From NCBI GenBank assembly GCA_958296075.1, contig CATQHW010000001.1, forward strand, positions 558,001 to 622,000: a DNA stretch of 64,000 bases. The letters are read 5' to 3'. The DNA is from an uncultured Spirochaetia bacterium. Its GTDB lineage: Bacteria; Spirochaetota; Spirochaetia; SZUA-6; Bin103. The notes under the pieces are model-generated. The model was not told where the DNA came from. It was given only the letters and a program-made list of their open reading frames with translations, and made no database searches. How positions within the stretch are numbered: the first letter of the stretch is position 1; every line of letters begins with the position of its first letter. Of this stretch, positions 16,479 to 24,747 are shown in pieces. Both the position numbers and the translations under genes were made by a program.

Positions 16479-17404
16479 TCGATCGTACGCTGCAGCCCGT
16501 CTTCGAGCGGCGTGCTCGAAGTCCAGCCCAGCGTTTCGCGGGCCCTGGTTACGTCCGGCCGGCGGCGGCATGGGTCGTCGGCGGGCCGCGGCCCGCCGCG
16601 GACGATAGGAGACTTCGACCCGGTCAGGCGCACCACCGTCTCCGCCAGATCGCCGATGGACACCTCCCGGGCGCTGCCCAGATTGATCGGCCCGATGACC
16701 TCGTCCGCGCTGTCCATCAGCCGAATCAGCCCGTCCACGAGGTCGTCCACGTAGCAGAACGAGCGTGTCTGTCCGCCGTCGCCGTGCACGGTGATCGGCT
16801 CGTTGCGCAGCGCCTGCAAGATGAAGGTGGAAACCACCCGCCCGTCGCTCATCGCCATGCGCGGGCCGTACGTATTGAAGATGCGCGCCACCTTGACGGT
16901 CAGGCGATGCTGGCGGTGGTAGTCGAAGAACAACGTCTCCGCGCAGCGCTTGCCCTCGTCGTAGCAGGCGCGCAGGCCGATCGGGTTCACGTTCCCCCAA
17001 TAGTCCTCGGTCTGCGGATGGACCGCCGGGTCGCCGTATACCTCACTGGTGGAGGCCTGCACGATCGGCGCCCGCAGCCGCTTGGCCAAGCCGAGCACGT
17101 TGATGGCGCCATGCACGCAGGTCTTCACGGTCTGCACCGGGTCGTATTGATAGTGCTCCGGGGAGGCCGGGCAGGCCAGATTGTAGATCCGATCCACTTC
17201 CACGTAGAGCGGAAAGGTGATGTCGTGGCGCATCACCTCGAATCTCTGGTTGGCCAGCACCGCCGCGACATTGCCGCGCGAGCCGGTGTAGTAATTGTCC
17301 GCGCACAGCACTTCCGTCTCCGCGTCGCGCAGCAGCCGCTCGCACAGATGCGAGCCCAGGAAGCCGGCGCCGCCCGTCACCAGTACGCGTTGCGGTCGTC
17401 TCAT
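16442..17404 (-). CDS. UDP-glucuronate decarboxylase-like NAD-dependent epimerase/dehydratase
   Basis: A 320-residue extended SDR enzyme. The NAD-binding motif is TGGAGFLG at 10-17 and the catalytic YxxxK is Tyr148/Lys152 in CYDEGKR, with Ser118 in ASTSEVYG. The segments [27 protein letters not shown] and [15 protein letters not shown] are characteristic of UDP-xylose synthase (UDP-glucuronate decarboxylase), which makes UDP-xylose for glycan synthesis. I chose ATG 17404 because TATCAT lies 7 nt before it and overlaps the alternative ATG at 17413. The GtrB-like glycosyltransferase at 18922 may use related precursors. Confidence 0.88.
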   Translation of the reverse strand: MRRPQRVLVTGGAGFLGSHLCERLLRDAETEVLCADNYYTGSRGNVAAVLANQRFEVMRHDITFPLYVEVDRIYNLACPASPEHYQYDPVQTVKTCVHGAINVLGLAKRLRAPIVQASTSEVYGDPAVHPQTEDYWGNVNPIGLRACYDEGKRCAETLFFDYHRQHRLTVKVARIFNTYGPRMAMSDGRVVSTFILQALRNEPITVHGDGGQTRSFCYVDDLVDGLIRLMDSADEVIGPINLGSAREVSIGDLAETVVRLTGSKSPIVRGGPRPADDPCRRRPDVTRARETLGWTSSTPLEDGLQRTIDYFDGVLARLPA

Positions 17405-17417
17405 CGCGCGCATGATA
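17405..17417 (-). promoter_or_regulatory. -10-like TATCAT 7 nt before the UDP-glucuronate decarboxylase start
   Basis: On the minus strand TATCAT (17417-17412), GCGCGCG, ATG. No ribosome-binding site. Leaderless candidate. Confidence 0.4.
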
Positions 17418-17543
17418 CCGTACCTGCGCGCGTGTGGGTTCTCGCTGACGCGCGACTCCTCAACCCGGTCGGCCGAACGGCGCGCTCAGGCTGCTCGGTC
17501 GGGTATCATGGCGGACGGTGACCGCACCGGAGCGAGGCGCGCC

Positions 17544-18899
17544 ATGAAACGCAGGAAGCTGCCGACCGGCATCCAGACCTTCCGCAAGATACGCGAGGAC
17601 GACTGCTACTACGTCGACAAGACCGCCTTCATCCACCGCCTGGTGCGGGAGGGCGAACACTACTTCCTGTCCCGCCCCCGGCGCTTCGGCAAGAGCCTGC
17701 TGGTCGACACCATCAAGGAGCTGTTCGAGGGCAGCGAAGAGCTGTTTCGCGGGCTGCACGTCCACGACCGCTGGAACTGGTCCATGCGCCATCCGGTCGT
17801 GCGCCTCGACTTCGCCGCCGGCCGCTACCGGGAGCCGGGCCTGCTGGATGCCACCGTCATGGAGCAGCTCGCCGCGATCGAGCGGCGCGCAGGCGTGGTC
17901 GCCGAGTACCGGACAGCGCCGGGCCGGCTGGCGTATCTGCTGGAAGCGCTGCGCGGACAGTCCGGACAGCGGGTGGCGGTGCTGGTCGACGAGTATGACA
18001 AGCCGATATTGGACGCGCTGGAGCGGAAGGAGCTGGCGCGCGCCAACCGCGACTACCTGCAGGAACTGTACTCGACCATCAAGGCCTGCGACGCTCACGT
18101 GAAGTTCGCGCTGCTCACCGGGGTGAGCAAGTTCTCCAAGGTGAGTCTGTTCTCCGGTCCCAACAACCTCACGGACCTGACGCTCGATCCGCGCTACTCG
18201 TCGATCTGCGGCTATACCGAATCCGACCTGGACACCGTGTTCGCACCGGAACTGCCAGGCCTGGACCGGGACGAGATCCGCGACTGGTACAACGGCTACA
18301 ACTGGCGCGGCGACGATCGCGTCTACAACCCGTTTGACATTCTCCTGCTGTTCGACAGCCGGGAGTTCGCCGCTCACTGGTTCGAGACCGGCACGCCGAC
18401 GTTTCTGATCGACACGCTGATCGAGCGCGGCATCGCCTCGCCGACGCTGGACGGCATGCGGGCCGGCGCCGACCTGCTGTCCGCTTTCGACGTGGACGAG
18501 ATGGAGCCCGAGGCGCTGCTGTTCCAGACCGGCTATCTGACCATCCGCAGCGTCGAGCGATCGGCGCGCGGGCCGCGCTTTCGGCTCGGCTATCCGAACC
18601 GCGAGGTGCGGCTCGGTCTGAACGAACGCCTGCTGCGGGCGCTGGCGCCCGCCGCGGCGCGCCGGTTGGCGCAGGACACGGCGTTGGAGCGGCTGTTGGA
18701 GGCGAACGACTTCGCAGGACTGGAGAAGCTGTTCCGGGCGTTCTTCGCGGGCATTCCGTACGAGTGGCACACCCGCAACGACTGGGCGCGCGGCTACGCC
18801 GACAAGTACCGCGCCTTGGGCGAGCCGATCCACCTGATCGGCGTGGAGTTCAGCCGCGCGGCCCGCAACCTCGCCGCCTTCGCGGTGGCCCGCGCCTGA
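17544..18899 (+). CDS. AAA-ATPase-like (DUF1703-type) protein lacking its nuclease core
   Basis: A 451-residue protein. It starts with the typical GIQTFRKIREDDCYYVDKT and a P-loop-like LSRPRRFGKSL (42-52), with a Walker B-like VAVLVDEYDKPI around 145. The middle matches the helical AAA-like region (LLTGVSKFSKVSLF, WYNGYNW). Family members normally finish with a PD-(D/E)XK nuclease domain containing a D...EFK core. Here FFAGIPYEWHTRND is joined directly to YADKYRALGEPIHLIGVEFS, so about 60-70 residues holding the catalytic core are absent while the frame is kept. ATG 17544 has GGAGCGAGG before it; ATG 17508 is an alternative. Such proteins are often transposon-like, multicopy and of unknown role. 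Confidence 0.85.
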   Translation: MKRRKLPTGIQTFRKIREDDCYYVDKTAFIHRLVREGEHYFLSRPRRFGKSLLVDTIKELFEGSEELFRGLHVHDRWNWSMRHPVVRLDFAAGRYREPGLLDATVMEQLAAIERRAGVVAEYRTAPGRLAYLLEALRGQSGQRVAVLVDEYDKPILDALERKELARANRDYLQELYSTIKACDAHVKFALLTGVSKFSKVSLFSGPNNLTDLTLDPRYSSICGYTESDLDTVFAPELPGLDRDEIRDWYNGYNWRGDDRVYNPFDILLLFDSREFAAHWFETGTPTFLIDTLIERGIASPTLDGMRAGADLLSAFDVDEMEPEALLFQTGYLTIRSVERSARGPRFRLGYPNREVRLGLNERLLRALAPAAARRLAQDTALERLLEANDFAGLEKLFRAFFAGIPYEWHTRNDWARGYADKYRALGEPIHLIGVEFSRAARNLAAFAVARA

Positions 18900-18921
18900 C
18901 GGCCGGCACCGGGTCCTTGGG

Positions 18922-19938
18922 TCATGTTCTCAACTCCCGGCGGACGTTTCGAGAATCGGCCTGAGGGTCGGCCGGGAACCCCAGCCGTTCCCTGACCAGA
19001 TAGAGCGGACGCTGCTGCGCTTCCCGGTAAACGCGCCCCAGGTATTCCCCCAGGATACCGATCAGCATGAGCTGCGCGCCGCCCAGGAACAGGACGGCGA
19101 TGAACGTCGCCGCCCAGCCGCCGATCCCGGCTCCGGTGAAGACGCGCACGGCCAGCGCGTAGACGATACCCGCCAGGCCAAGCCCGGCGGCGCAAGCGCC
19201 CAGCAACGACGCTGCGCGTACCGGCGCCAGGGAGAACGACAGGATGCCGCTCACGGCCAGGCCGACCAACTTCCTGAGCGGATACTTGGTCTGCCCTGCG
19301 GTGCGCGCCGCCCGGTGGAAGCGGACCGACTCCTGACGGAAGCCGGTCCAGGCCACCATGCCGCGCACGAAACGGTCACGCTCCGGCATGGCCAGGAAGG
19401 CGTCCACCACCACGCGGTCCATCAGCCGGAATTGGCCCGTGTCGAGCGGGATGGAGACGTCGGTAAGGCGCGCCATGAGCCGGTAGAACGCCTTGGCGGT
19501 CCAGCGCTTGAAGGCGCTCTCCCCTTCGCGTTCGGAGCGCACGCCGTAGGCGACGTCGGCGCCCCGCCGCCAGCGCTCCAGCATCTCGGCGATGACCTCG
19601 GGCGGATCTTGCAGGTCGGCGTCCATGATGGCCACGGCGTCGCCGGCGGCTTCGGCCATGCCGGCGGTCAACGCGATCTCCTGGCCGAAATTCCGGGAAA
19701 GGGCGACGATCCGCACCCGCGCGTCAGCGGCCTGCAGTCCCCGCAGCAGGTCCAGGGTGGCGTCCCGGCTGCCGTCATCGACGTATATGACCTCGAACCC
19801 GGTCTCCGGGATGCGCTCCAGGGCGGCCACCAGCCGGCGGTGCAGTTCGGGGATGACCGCCTCCTCGTCGAAGCAGGGGACCACTACAGACAGGAGAGCG
19901 CAGTGCCGCGCGTCTGCTTGGTGCGGCTCGGATGTCAT
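18922..19938 (-). CDS. GtrB/DPM1-like family 2 glycosyltransferase
   Basis: A 338-residue GT-A enzyme. LSVVVPCFDEE opens the catalytic domain, YVDDGSRD at 52-59 binds the nucleotide, and IMDADLQDPPE (DxD at 106-108) binds the metal. FNAQ-type residues appear as DTGQFRLMDR. Two C-terminal membrane helices (about 232-260 and 270-300) place it in the polyprenyl-phosphate glycosyltransferase subgroup that supplies lipid-linked sugars to GT39- or GtrC-type transferases, such as the broken one at 2298. The gene is alone on the minus strand. A short AGCTTATCCT motif just upstream is shared with the region before 21866. Confidence 0.9.
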   Translation of the reverse strand: MTSEPHQADARHCALLSVVVPCFDEEAVIPELHRRLVAALERIPETGFEVIYVDDGSRDATLDLLRGLQAADARVRIVALSRNFGQEIALTAGMAEAAGDAVAIMDADLQDPPEVIAEMLERWRRGADVAYGVRSEREGESAFKRWTAKAFYRLMARLTDVSIPLDTGQFRLMDRVVVDAFLAMPERDRFVRGMVAWTGFRQESVRFHRAARTAGQTKYPLRKLVGLAVSGILSFSLAPVRAASLLGACAAGLGLAGIVYALAVRVFTGAGIGGWAATFIAVLFLGGAQLMLIGILGEYLGRVYREAQQRPLYLVRERLGFPADPQADSRNVRRELRT

Positions 19939-19950
19939 CTGAATCGCGTC

Positions 19951-19965
19951 AGCTTATCCTGTCCT
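19951..19965 (-). promoter_or_regulatory. Promoter-like motif shared with 21878-21892
   Basis: AGCTTATCCTGTCCT (plus strand) lies 13 nt before the glycosyltransferase start. The near-identical AGCTTATCCTATCCT lies before the start at 21866. On the coding strand both read AGGATAAGCT, containing TAAGCT as a possible -10, 11-12 nt from the ATG. Confidence 0.35.
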
Positions 19966-20047
19966 TGCACATCGGCGCAGCGTCCAAACTCGCATCGGCG
20001 ACTCGCCGGTGGCAGCATCCGAGCGACCTGCAAAGCCGCGCCGGCGG

Positions 20048-21119
20048 TTACGGGTGGGCGGGCGTGCCGTCCGACTCGTACGCCTCCAGCACCGGGCGGT
20101 GGCGGTAGGGATGGGCGGCGATCACCTCGGGATCCAGATCGACGCCCAGTCCGGGGCCGTCCGGCAACGCGTAGCCGCCTTCTCCCATCCGCATCGGCGT
20201 CACCTGCACGGCGTCGAACAGCGGGTTGGCGTGCGCGTGCTCCAGGATCAGGAAGTTGGGGATGGCGGCGCAGACGTGCAGGCTGGCGGCCGTCGCCACC
20301 GGTCCCTTGGGATTATGGGGCGCGACGGCGATGCCGTAGACCTCCGCCAGGGAGGCGATGCGGCGCAGCTCGGAGATGCCGCCGCAATGGCAGACGTCGG
20401 GCTGGATCACGTCCACGAGCTGGCGGATCACCAGGTCGCGAAACGCCCAGCGGCTGTGCAGCCGCTCGCCGGCGGCCAGCGGCGTGCACAGGCCGGCGGC
20501 GAGCACGTGCGCCAGCTCGTCCAGATTGTCGGGCGGCACCGGTTCCTCGAAGAACAGCAGGCCCAGGTCTTCGACCGCCCGGAGCTGCCGGATCGCCACC
20601 ATCGGCCGCGAGTGGCCGTGGTTGTCGACCATCAGCGCGGCATCGGGGCCGATCGCCTCGCGGATCGCGGTGAGCTCCTCCCGCAGGGCGGCGGGCGCCG
20701 ACCGGTCGTCCACGGCGTGGTCCGCGCCGTGCCAGCCGCCGCCGGTCTTGACGCCGGCGAACCCTTCGGCGATGCGTGCCCGCGCCTGTTCCGGGTTGCC
20801 CGCTCCGGCATAGACGCGGATCGTGTCGCGTACCGCTCCGCCCAGAAGCTGGTAGACCGGCGCGCCAAGCGCCTTGCCCTTGATATCCCAGAGCGCCTGG
20901 TCGATAGCGCTGAGCGCTGAGTTGATCACCACGGCGCCGCGATCGCGGGGTCTGGTTGACCAGGGACGCTTCCCCCCAGCCGTGCACGCCGGCGTCGGTC
21001 TCTACCCTGACGAACAGCCAGTTGCGCCCGGCCCCCCGACCCCAGAGCGTGGAGGAGAACCGGAAGCCGCCGGCAGCGCCGCCCCACATGACGTGCGGGG
21101 TCACGGCGGTGATCTTCAC
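20048..21119 (-). pseudogene. Mandelate racemase/enolase-superfamily dehydratase with internal deletion
   Basis: GTG 21119 starts a normal N-terminus: MKITAVTPHVMWGG, NWLFVRVETDAGVHGWGEA. After ASLVNQTPR at about 20950 the sequence jumps, in another frame, to RGAVVINSALSAIDQALWD (20945 onward) and then continues without further damage to 20048. The later part has the expected motifs: MVDNHGHSRP, LLFFEEPVPPDN, GERLHSRW, QPDVCHCGGI and APHNPKGPVA. About 35-40 residues of the capping domain and the frame are lost. It would have been a galactonate/gluconate-dehydratase-like enzyme of about 390 residues. The downstream 294-codon frame could still be translated from an internal start but lacks the N-terminal lid. 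Confidence 0.8.
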
Positions 21120-21128
21120 GGCGCGCGC

Positions 21129-21866
21129 CTACCCCGGCCCGCCTGACCCCGGATAGATCGCGAACAGGCGGTTGGCCGCCGGCAGCGAGACCAGCTTGGA
21201 GTAGTGATGGACGTGCGGCGCGACGCCCCCCTCCCCGACGGCGGCCGGCGCCTCGATCACGAAGTCGGCGAAGTGCGGAGCGTTGAAGGCGACGAAGGCG
21301 AGCGAAATCAGGTCGACCGGACGGTCGCGGCGCACGCTCAGATCGGGCCACGCCACCGGGCCGGTATCGACCTGATAGCGGCGGTCGTGCTCGCGAATGT
21401 TCATGGTCTTGACCGGATACTCGATGACCGCGCGCAGGCCGGTCTCCGCATTGCCGATCTCCGTGACCGCGATCAGCGGGCGCGCCGCGTGCGTGGCCGC
21501 CGCGATCTCCTCGAAGGATGTGAGCTCCCGGCCGCCGGCCGCCGGCACCAGCCGGTACACTTGGCCGCCCCACCACTCGCCGGCCGGCCGCGTCTGGCGA
21601 TACCGGTCATGGCACGCCGCCTTGCGCCGGAACACGACGCCGTGCTCGCCGCCGAAGATCGGCAGGAAGTCGTAGTTGTCGTCCATGAACAGGTCCCGCT
21701 CCGCGAAGGTGTTCTCGCTCTTGCAGGAGGCGCACTGGTAGAAGTGCTCGGTCCGGCCGCTCGCGTCGTCGTCGATGCGGGTCCGCGACTCGACCTGGAA
21801 CCGCACGCGATTGTCCGCCGCCCTGCCGGAGATGAAGGAGAGCCCGAAGTCCAGAATGTCGCTCAT
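21129..21866 (-). CDS. Conserved-looking hypothetical protein
   Basis: A 245-residue soluble protein starting MSDILDFGLSFISGRA. It has one CxxC pair (QCASCKSENTF, near residue 48) that could bind metal, and several aromatic strands (DNYDFLPIFGGEHG, GVVFRRKAACHDRY). The C-terminal part, HVHHYSKLVSLPAAN and IYPGSGGPG, suggests a beta-rich fold. The 21-residue upstream extension is rejected in favour of ATG 21866, which has a promoter-like AGGATAAGCT about 11 nt before it. It ends 10 nt from the broken dehydratase and could have shared a transcript with it. I do not recognise a family. Confidence 0.65.
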   Translation of the reverse strand: MSDILDFGLSFISGRAADNRVRFQVESRTRIDDDASGRTEHFYQCASCKSENTFAERDLFMDDNYDFLPIFGGEHGVVFRRKAACHDRYRQTRPAGEWWGGQVYRLVPAAGGRELTSFEEIAAATHAARPLIAVTEIGNAETGLRAVIEYPVKTMNIREHDRRYQVDTGPVAWPDLSVRRDRPVDLISLAFVAFNAPHFADFVIEAPAAVGEGGVAPHVHHYSKLVSLPAANRLFAIYPGSGGPG

Positions 21867-21877
21867 CGATGACCCGC

Positions 21878-21892
21878 AGCTTATCCTATCCT
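21878..21892 (-). promoter_or_regulatory. Promoter-like motif shared with 19951-19965
   Basis: AGCTTATCCTATCCT on the plus strand; on the minus strand AGGATAAGCT ends 11 nt before ATG 21866. It lies in the 61-bp divergent region shared with the NIPSNAP gene. Confidence 0.35.
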
Positions 21893-21927
21893 GCGACCAT
21901 CCGCCGAAGACACGACAGGAGGAGCGC

Positions 21928-22248
21928 ATGATCTACGACATGAGGATTTACGACGTGCAGCCGGGGTCCGTGCCACGCTATATGGACGCGGTGCGAGAGG
22001 TCGCCCTGAAGATCAGAGAGGATCACGGCGTGAAGCTCGCGGGCTGGTACTACACCGACATCGGTCCGCTCAACCGCGTCGTGCATATCTGGGCGTACCG
22101 GGATTACGCCCACTTCGAGCAAGCGCGCGAGGCGGTGCGCAACGATCCGCGCTGGACCGGCGAGTACCTGCCCAGGGTGAAGGGCCTGGTCGTCAGGCAG
22201 CAGGACATGATGATGCGCGCCGCCGATTTCTTCCCCGGCCCGCGGTAG
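21928..22248 (+). CDS. NIPSNAP family protein
   Basis: A 106-residue ferredoxin-like (dimeric alpha/beta barrel) protein: MIYDMRIYDVQPGSVPRYM, then a helix, GVKLAGWYYTDIGPLNRVVHIWAY and the tail EYLPRVKGLVVRQQDMMM. The YDMRIY opening and the VVHIWAY strand are the family hallmarks. The ATG is fixed by AGGAGGAG 5-12 nt upstream. Bacterial members are small and often accompany oxidoreductases or sugar-acid clusters; the biochemical role is not known. Confidence 0.85.
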   Translation: MIYDMRIYDVQPGSVPRYMDAVREVALKIREDHGVKLAGWYYTDIGPLNRVVHIWAYRDYAHFEQAREAVRNDPRWTGEYLPRVKGLVVRQQDMMMRAADFFPGPR

Positions 22249-22256
22249 CGCCGCCG

Positions 22257-22652
22257 TCAGCCGGTGACCAGCTCGCCGTCCACGACGACGTGACGCTCGC
22301 CGCCAATGTGGGTCTTGCGGTACTTGCCGGCGATGCGGCCGTCCGGTCCGACCAGCATGGCGGTGTCGTAGCAGAGGTCGCTGCCGTCGCGTTCGAAGAT
22401 GGTCGCCACCACGTGCATGCCCAGCTCGACCGCCTTGTCGCGGATCGCCGTCATCGCCGGCCCGTCGTCAGCCGCCGCCAGATCGTAGCGGCGGTAATCG
22501 CGGCTGGCCGGGAAGAAGCCGGTGCTCCAGTACTCGGGGAGCGCCACTTCGGCCCCCGACTCGGCGGCTTGGTCCAGCAGGCGGATGGCCGAGTCGACAT
22601 TGCGCCGCACCTCGCCGACGACGCTCTCCATCTGCACGATCGCCAGCTTCAT
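22257..22652 (-). pseudogene. Truncated nitrilase-family (carbon-nitrogen hydrolase) gene
   Basis: 131 codons. The beginning is a good nitrilase: MKLAIVQMESVVGEV, the catalytic Glu in EVALPEYWSTGFF and the catalytic Lys in GKYRKTHI. The sequence then switches to GGERHVVVDGELVTG and stops, well before the nucleophilic Cys that should appear near residue 150-170. The final 13 residues look like the C-terminus of a different protein, similar in style to the end of DJ-1/PfpI proteins, so a deletion probably fused two genes. Without the Cys the product cannot be an active amidase. Confidence 0.7.
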
Positions 22653-22659
22653 CGGCGGC

Positions 22660-23676
22660 TCAGGTGAAGGCGTCGGTCGTCGGGCGCGCGTGCGGCAGCG
22701 CCAAGTCGGCTACGGTCAGGTAGCCCGGCCGCGCCTCCGCCAGCCGCGGCATCACGTTGGCGATCATGGCGGCGGTGCCGAGCTGCGGCTGGCAGCCGGG
22801 ATCGATCGCGAGATTGAGCGTGTTGTAGCCGTCGACGTGAATCGAGTCGGCCGCTTCGTAACCGGCGGCCGGCGGGTCCACGTGGGCGACGAACTCGGCC
22901 GACATCCAGGGCCGGCCGCCGCAGATCGCCCGGTAGCGCTGCACGAACCCGGCGGTGGTGCCGGGCTCCACGCGCAGATTCTCGCCATCGTGGGGCCGGT
23001 CGGCAATGAGCGGCTCGAATCCGCTTTCGATGCGTTCGATGCGGACGCCCAAGCAGCGCGCCGCCAGATGGAAGGACTGCGGAAAGCCGACGTGCCCGGT
23101 GATCGAGCCGGCCTCGACGCCCGCCGCGAAGCGCTCGGCGGTGAAGCCGATCCCCAACCGGCGCTGGATCGCCGCGCTGAAGCGCGATACGTCGACCACG
23201 CGGCCGATGCGGATCGCCCGCACGTCCCAGGCGATGCCGCTGGCGGTCAACAGCAGCGCGTCGAAGATGAACCCGGGGTTGAGCCCGACGCCGATGACCG
23301 ATACGCCGCGCGCGCGCGCCAGCTCGTCGAGCTGTCCGGCGAGCTCGGCGTCGATGATCCACGGGAACGCCGCCTCCTCGGCGGTCGTGATGACGTTCAG
23401 GCCGCGTTCGATCCCCCGGCGCACGTCGCCGGCCACCTGGCTCAGGAACGACGTCGTGGCGACCAGCAGCAGGTCGGCCGGCTCGCGCAGCGCCGTGTCC
23501 AGGTCGCCGCTCACCGCCACCCCCAGCGGAGGGACGCCGGCCAACTCGCCGATGTCCCGGCCGACCAGAGCGGGGTTCCGCGAACAGGCCGCGGCGACCC
23601 GGTAGTCCGGGCGCGCGCGCAGCAGGCGGGTCACGTTGCGCCCCACACCGCCCACGCCGCACAGCACCACCCTCAT
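22660..23676 (-). CDS. NAD(P)-binding dihydrodipicolinate-reductase-like dehydrogenase (2,4-diaminopentanoate dehydrogenase-like)
   Basis: A 338-residue protein. The N-terminal Rossmann fold shows MRVVLCGVGGVGRNVTRLL (GxGxxG), ACSRNPALVGRDIGEL and LLLVATTSFLSQ. The second domain has GVGLNPGFIFDALLLTAS, the signature of the 2,4-diaminopentanoate-dehydrogenase/DapB-like group. Members act on amino or imino acids, and the substrate is not deducible. ATG 23676 has GGGGAGGG about 12 nt upstream. It is followed 7 nt later by the nitrilase fragment, so the two once formed an operon for nitrogenous acids. Confidence 0.8.
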   Translation of the reverse strand: MRVVLCGVGGVGRNVTRLLRARPDYRVAAACSRNPALVGRDIGELAGVPPLGVAVSGDLDTALREPADLLLVATTSFLSQVAGDVRRGIERGLNVITTAEEAAFPWIIDAELAGQLDELARARGVSVIGVGLNPGFIFDALLLTASGIAWDVRAIRIGRVVDVSRFSAAIQRRLGIGFTAERFAAGVEAGSITGHVGFPQSFHLAARCLGVRIERIESGFEPLIADRPHDGENLRVEPGTTAGFVQRYRAICGGRPWMSAEFVAHVDPPAAGYEAADSIHVDGYNTLNLAIDPGCQPQLGTAAMIANVMPRLAEARPGYLTVADLALPHARPTTDAFT

Positions 23677-23759
23677 CGCCCGAACGCCCTCCCCTTCGCC
23701 GCATGGTAACAGGAGGGGGACGCGGTGTTCTCTCGGACTAATCGTCGGGGAAGTGGGTG

Positions 23760-24530
23760 TTACTCGCTACCGCGCTGCCGGCGGAGTAGCGCCTCCAGTT
23801 CCGCCAAGCGCGCTTCCGCGGCCTGCCGCGCCTGCCGTTCCCGCTGTCGGTCCTGCTCGGCGCGCTGCCATCCCTGCTCGGCGCGCTGCCGGTCCTGCTC
23901 GGCCTGCTGCCGTCCCTGCCGTTCTTGCTCGCGGCCCGCTCGATGCTCGGCATGCGACAGCAGGTCTTCTCCCGTCACCGGGTCGCGAAAGCGCAGACCC
24001 CGTTCCATTACCCGCAGTTCCAGACCCAGCACCCCACTCGTCAGCGCCAGCGTTCCCTCCTCCAACTCGTCCATCGGCAACGCCTGGTACTCCCCGCCGC
24101 TCAGCCGCTCCCCCTGCAACTGCGGCCGCAGATAGTCGCCCGTAGGGTCGTACTGCCAGTACTCCGCCACTCGCAGCTCTCGATACAGCTCTCGCTTGGG
24201 CCCCTGATCCTCCCGCCGCGTGCTGCGCGAGGTAACCTCCAGCACGAAGTCCGGGCCCTTGGGTTCGTCCCACAGCCGGTAGCTCATGCGGTCGCGGTTC
24301 GGCGCCCCGATCACCACGAACACGTCCGGCGCCACCGACGCCCTGGTCCCCTCCTGGTAGTAGATGAGCAGGTTGGCGGCGACGTACACGTCGTCGCGGT
24401 GGCGGAAGTGATCGCGCAGCGCCTCGCGCGCGTAGATCAGCGGGGTAGCTTGAAAGTCGCTTTCTGCCAACGGCTTGCCGTCCGTGCTGGGATAGTCGAC
24501 CGCGGGCGGAGCGAGCAGCGAGCTTGCCAT
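23760..24530 (-). CDS. Uma2-family (DUF820) endonuclease-like protein with coiled-coil tail
   Basis: A 256-residue protein. Residues 1-180 form the Uma2 PD-(D/E)XK fold: SVAPDVFVVIG supplies the Asp, and DFVLEVTSRSTRRED the ExT/S core, followed by the conserved RELYRELRVAEYW. Residues 195-256 are a highly charged coiled coil made of imperfect 7-residue units such as RQQAEQD, RQRAEQG and WQRAEQD. At DNA level this is a 21-bp tandem repeat at about 23850-23920. Uma2 proteins are abundant in cyanobacteria and multicellular bacteria and of uncertain function. It stands alone, with GGAGAGGA before the ATG. Confidence 0.85.
   Translation of the reverse strand: MASSLLAPPAVDYPSTDGKPLAESDFQATPLIYAREALRDHFRHRDDVYVAANLLIYYQEGTRASVAPDVFVVIGAPNRDRMSYRLWDEPKGPDFVLEVTSRSTRREDQGPKRELYRELRVAEYWQYDPTGDYLRPQLQGERLSGGEYQALPMDELEEGTLALTSGVLGLELRVMERGLRFRDPVTGEDLLSHAEHRAGREQERQGRQQAEQDRQRAEQGWQRAEQDRQRERQARQAAEARLAELEALLRRQRGSE
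23845..23930 (-). repeat. 21-bp imperfect tandem repeat in the Uma2 coiled-coil tail
   Basis: About four copies of a unit containing TGCTCGGCGCGCTGCC (plus strand), encoding the AEQD-RQR heptads. Such repeats change copy number by slippage and alter coiled-coil length. Confidence 0.6.
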
Positions 24531-24747
24531 GGGCTCATCCTCTCCGTGGCATCACGGTAGCACCGTCCGTCGAACCGGACAAACCGCCCGAGTCGGCTTG
24601 GCACAGACTGACTCGATTTGTTCGGTTGATTGTTTCTCGATGTAAATATGTTCGGTAACTTTCATTGTCTGAGCGAACACATTTGCCCGACGCCGAGGCT
24701 GGGCGGTCGGCAACAAGTATCTCCGCGAGTTAAGCGCTCTCGGAGAG
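24531..24747. other. Intergenic region with lower-GC patch and a dyad
   Basis: No gene is visible in these 217 bases. At 24610-24690 the GC content drops. ATGTTCG (24648-24654) and CGAACACAT (24674-24682) form an imperfect inverted repeat that could be an operator or promoter element for the small frame that follows. A CTCGATTTGTTCGG word at 24612 recalls TTTGTTCGG in the dyad at 45358. Confidence 0.3.

Noticed and set aside
15704..17521. A 605-codon plus-strand frame spanning the HTTM-like and UDP-glucuronate decarboxylase genes.
   Set aside because: It crosses two real genes, one of them antisense, and has no protein-like features.
23845..23930. Possible CRISPR-like array because of regular 21-bp periodicity.
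   Set aside because: Units are contiguous and in frame, without spacers; they encode a coiled coil.
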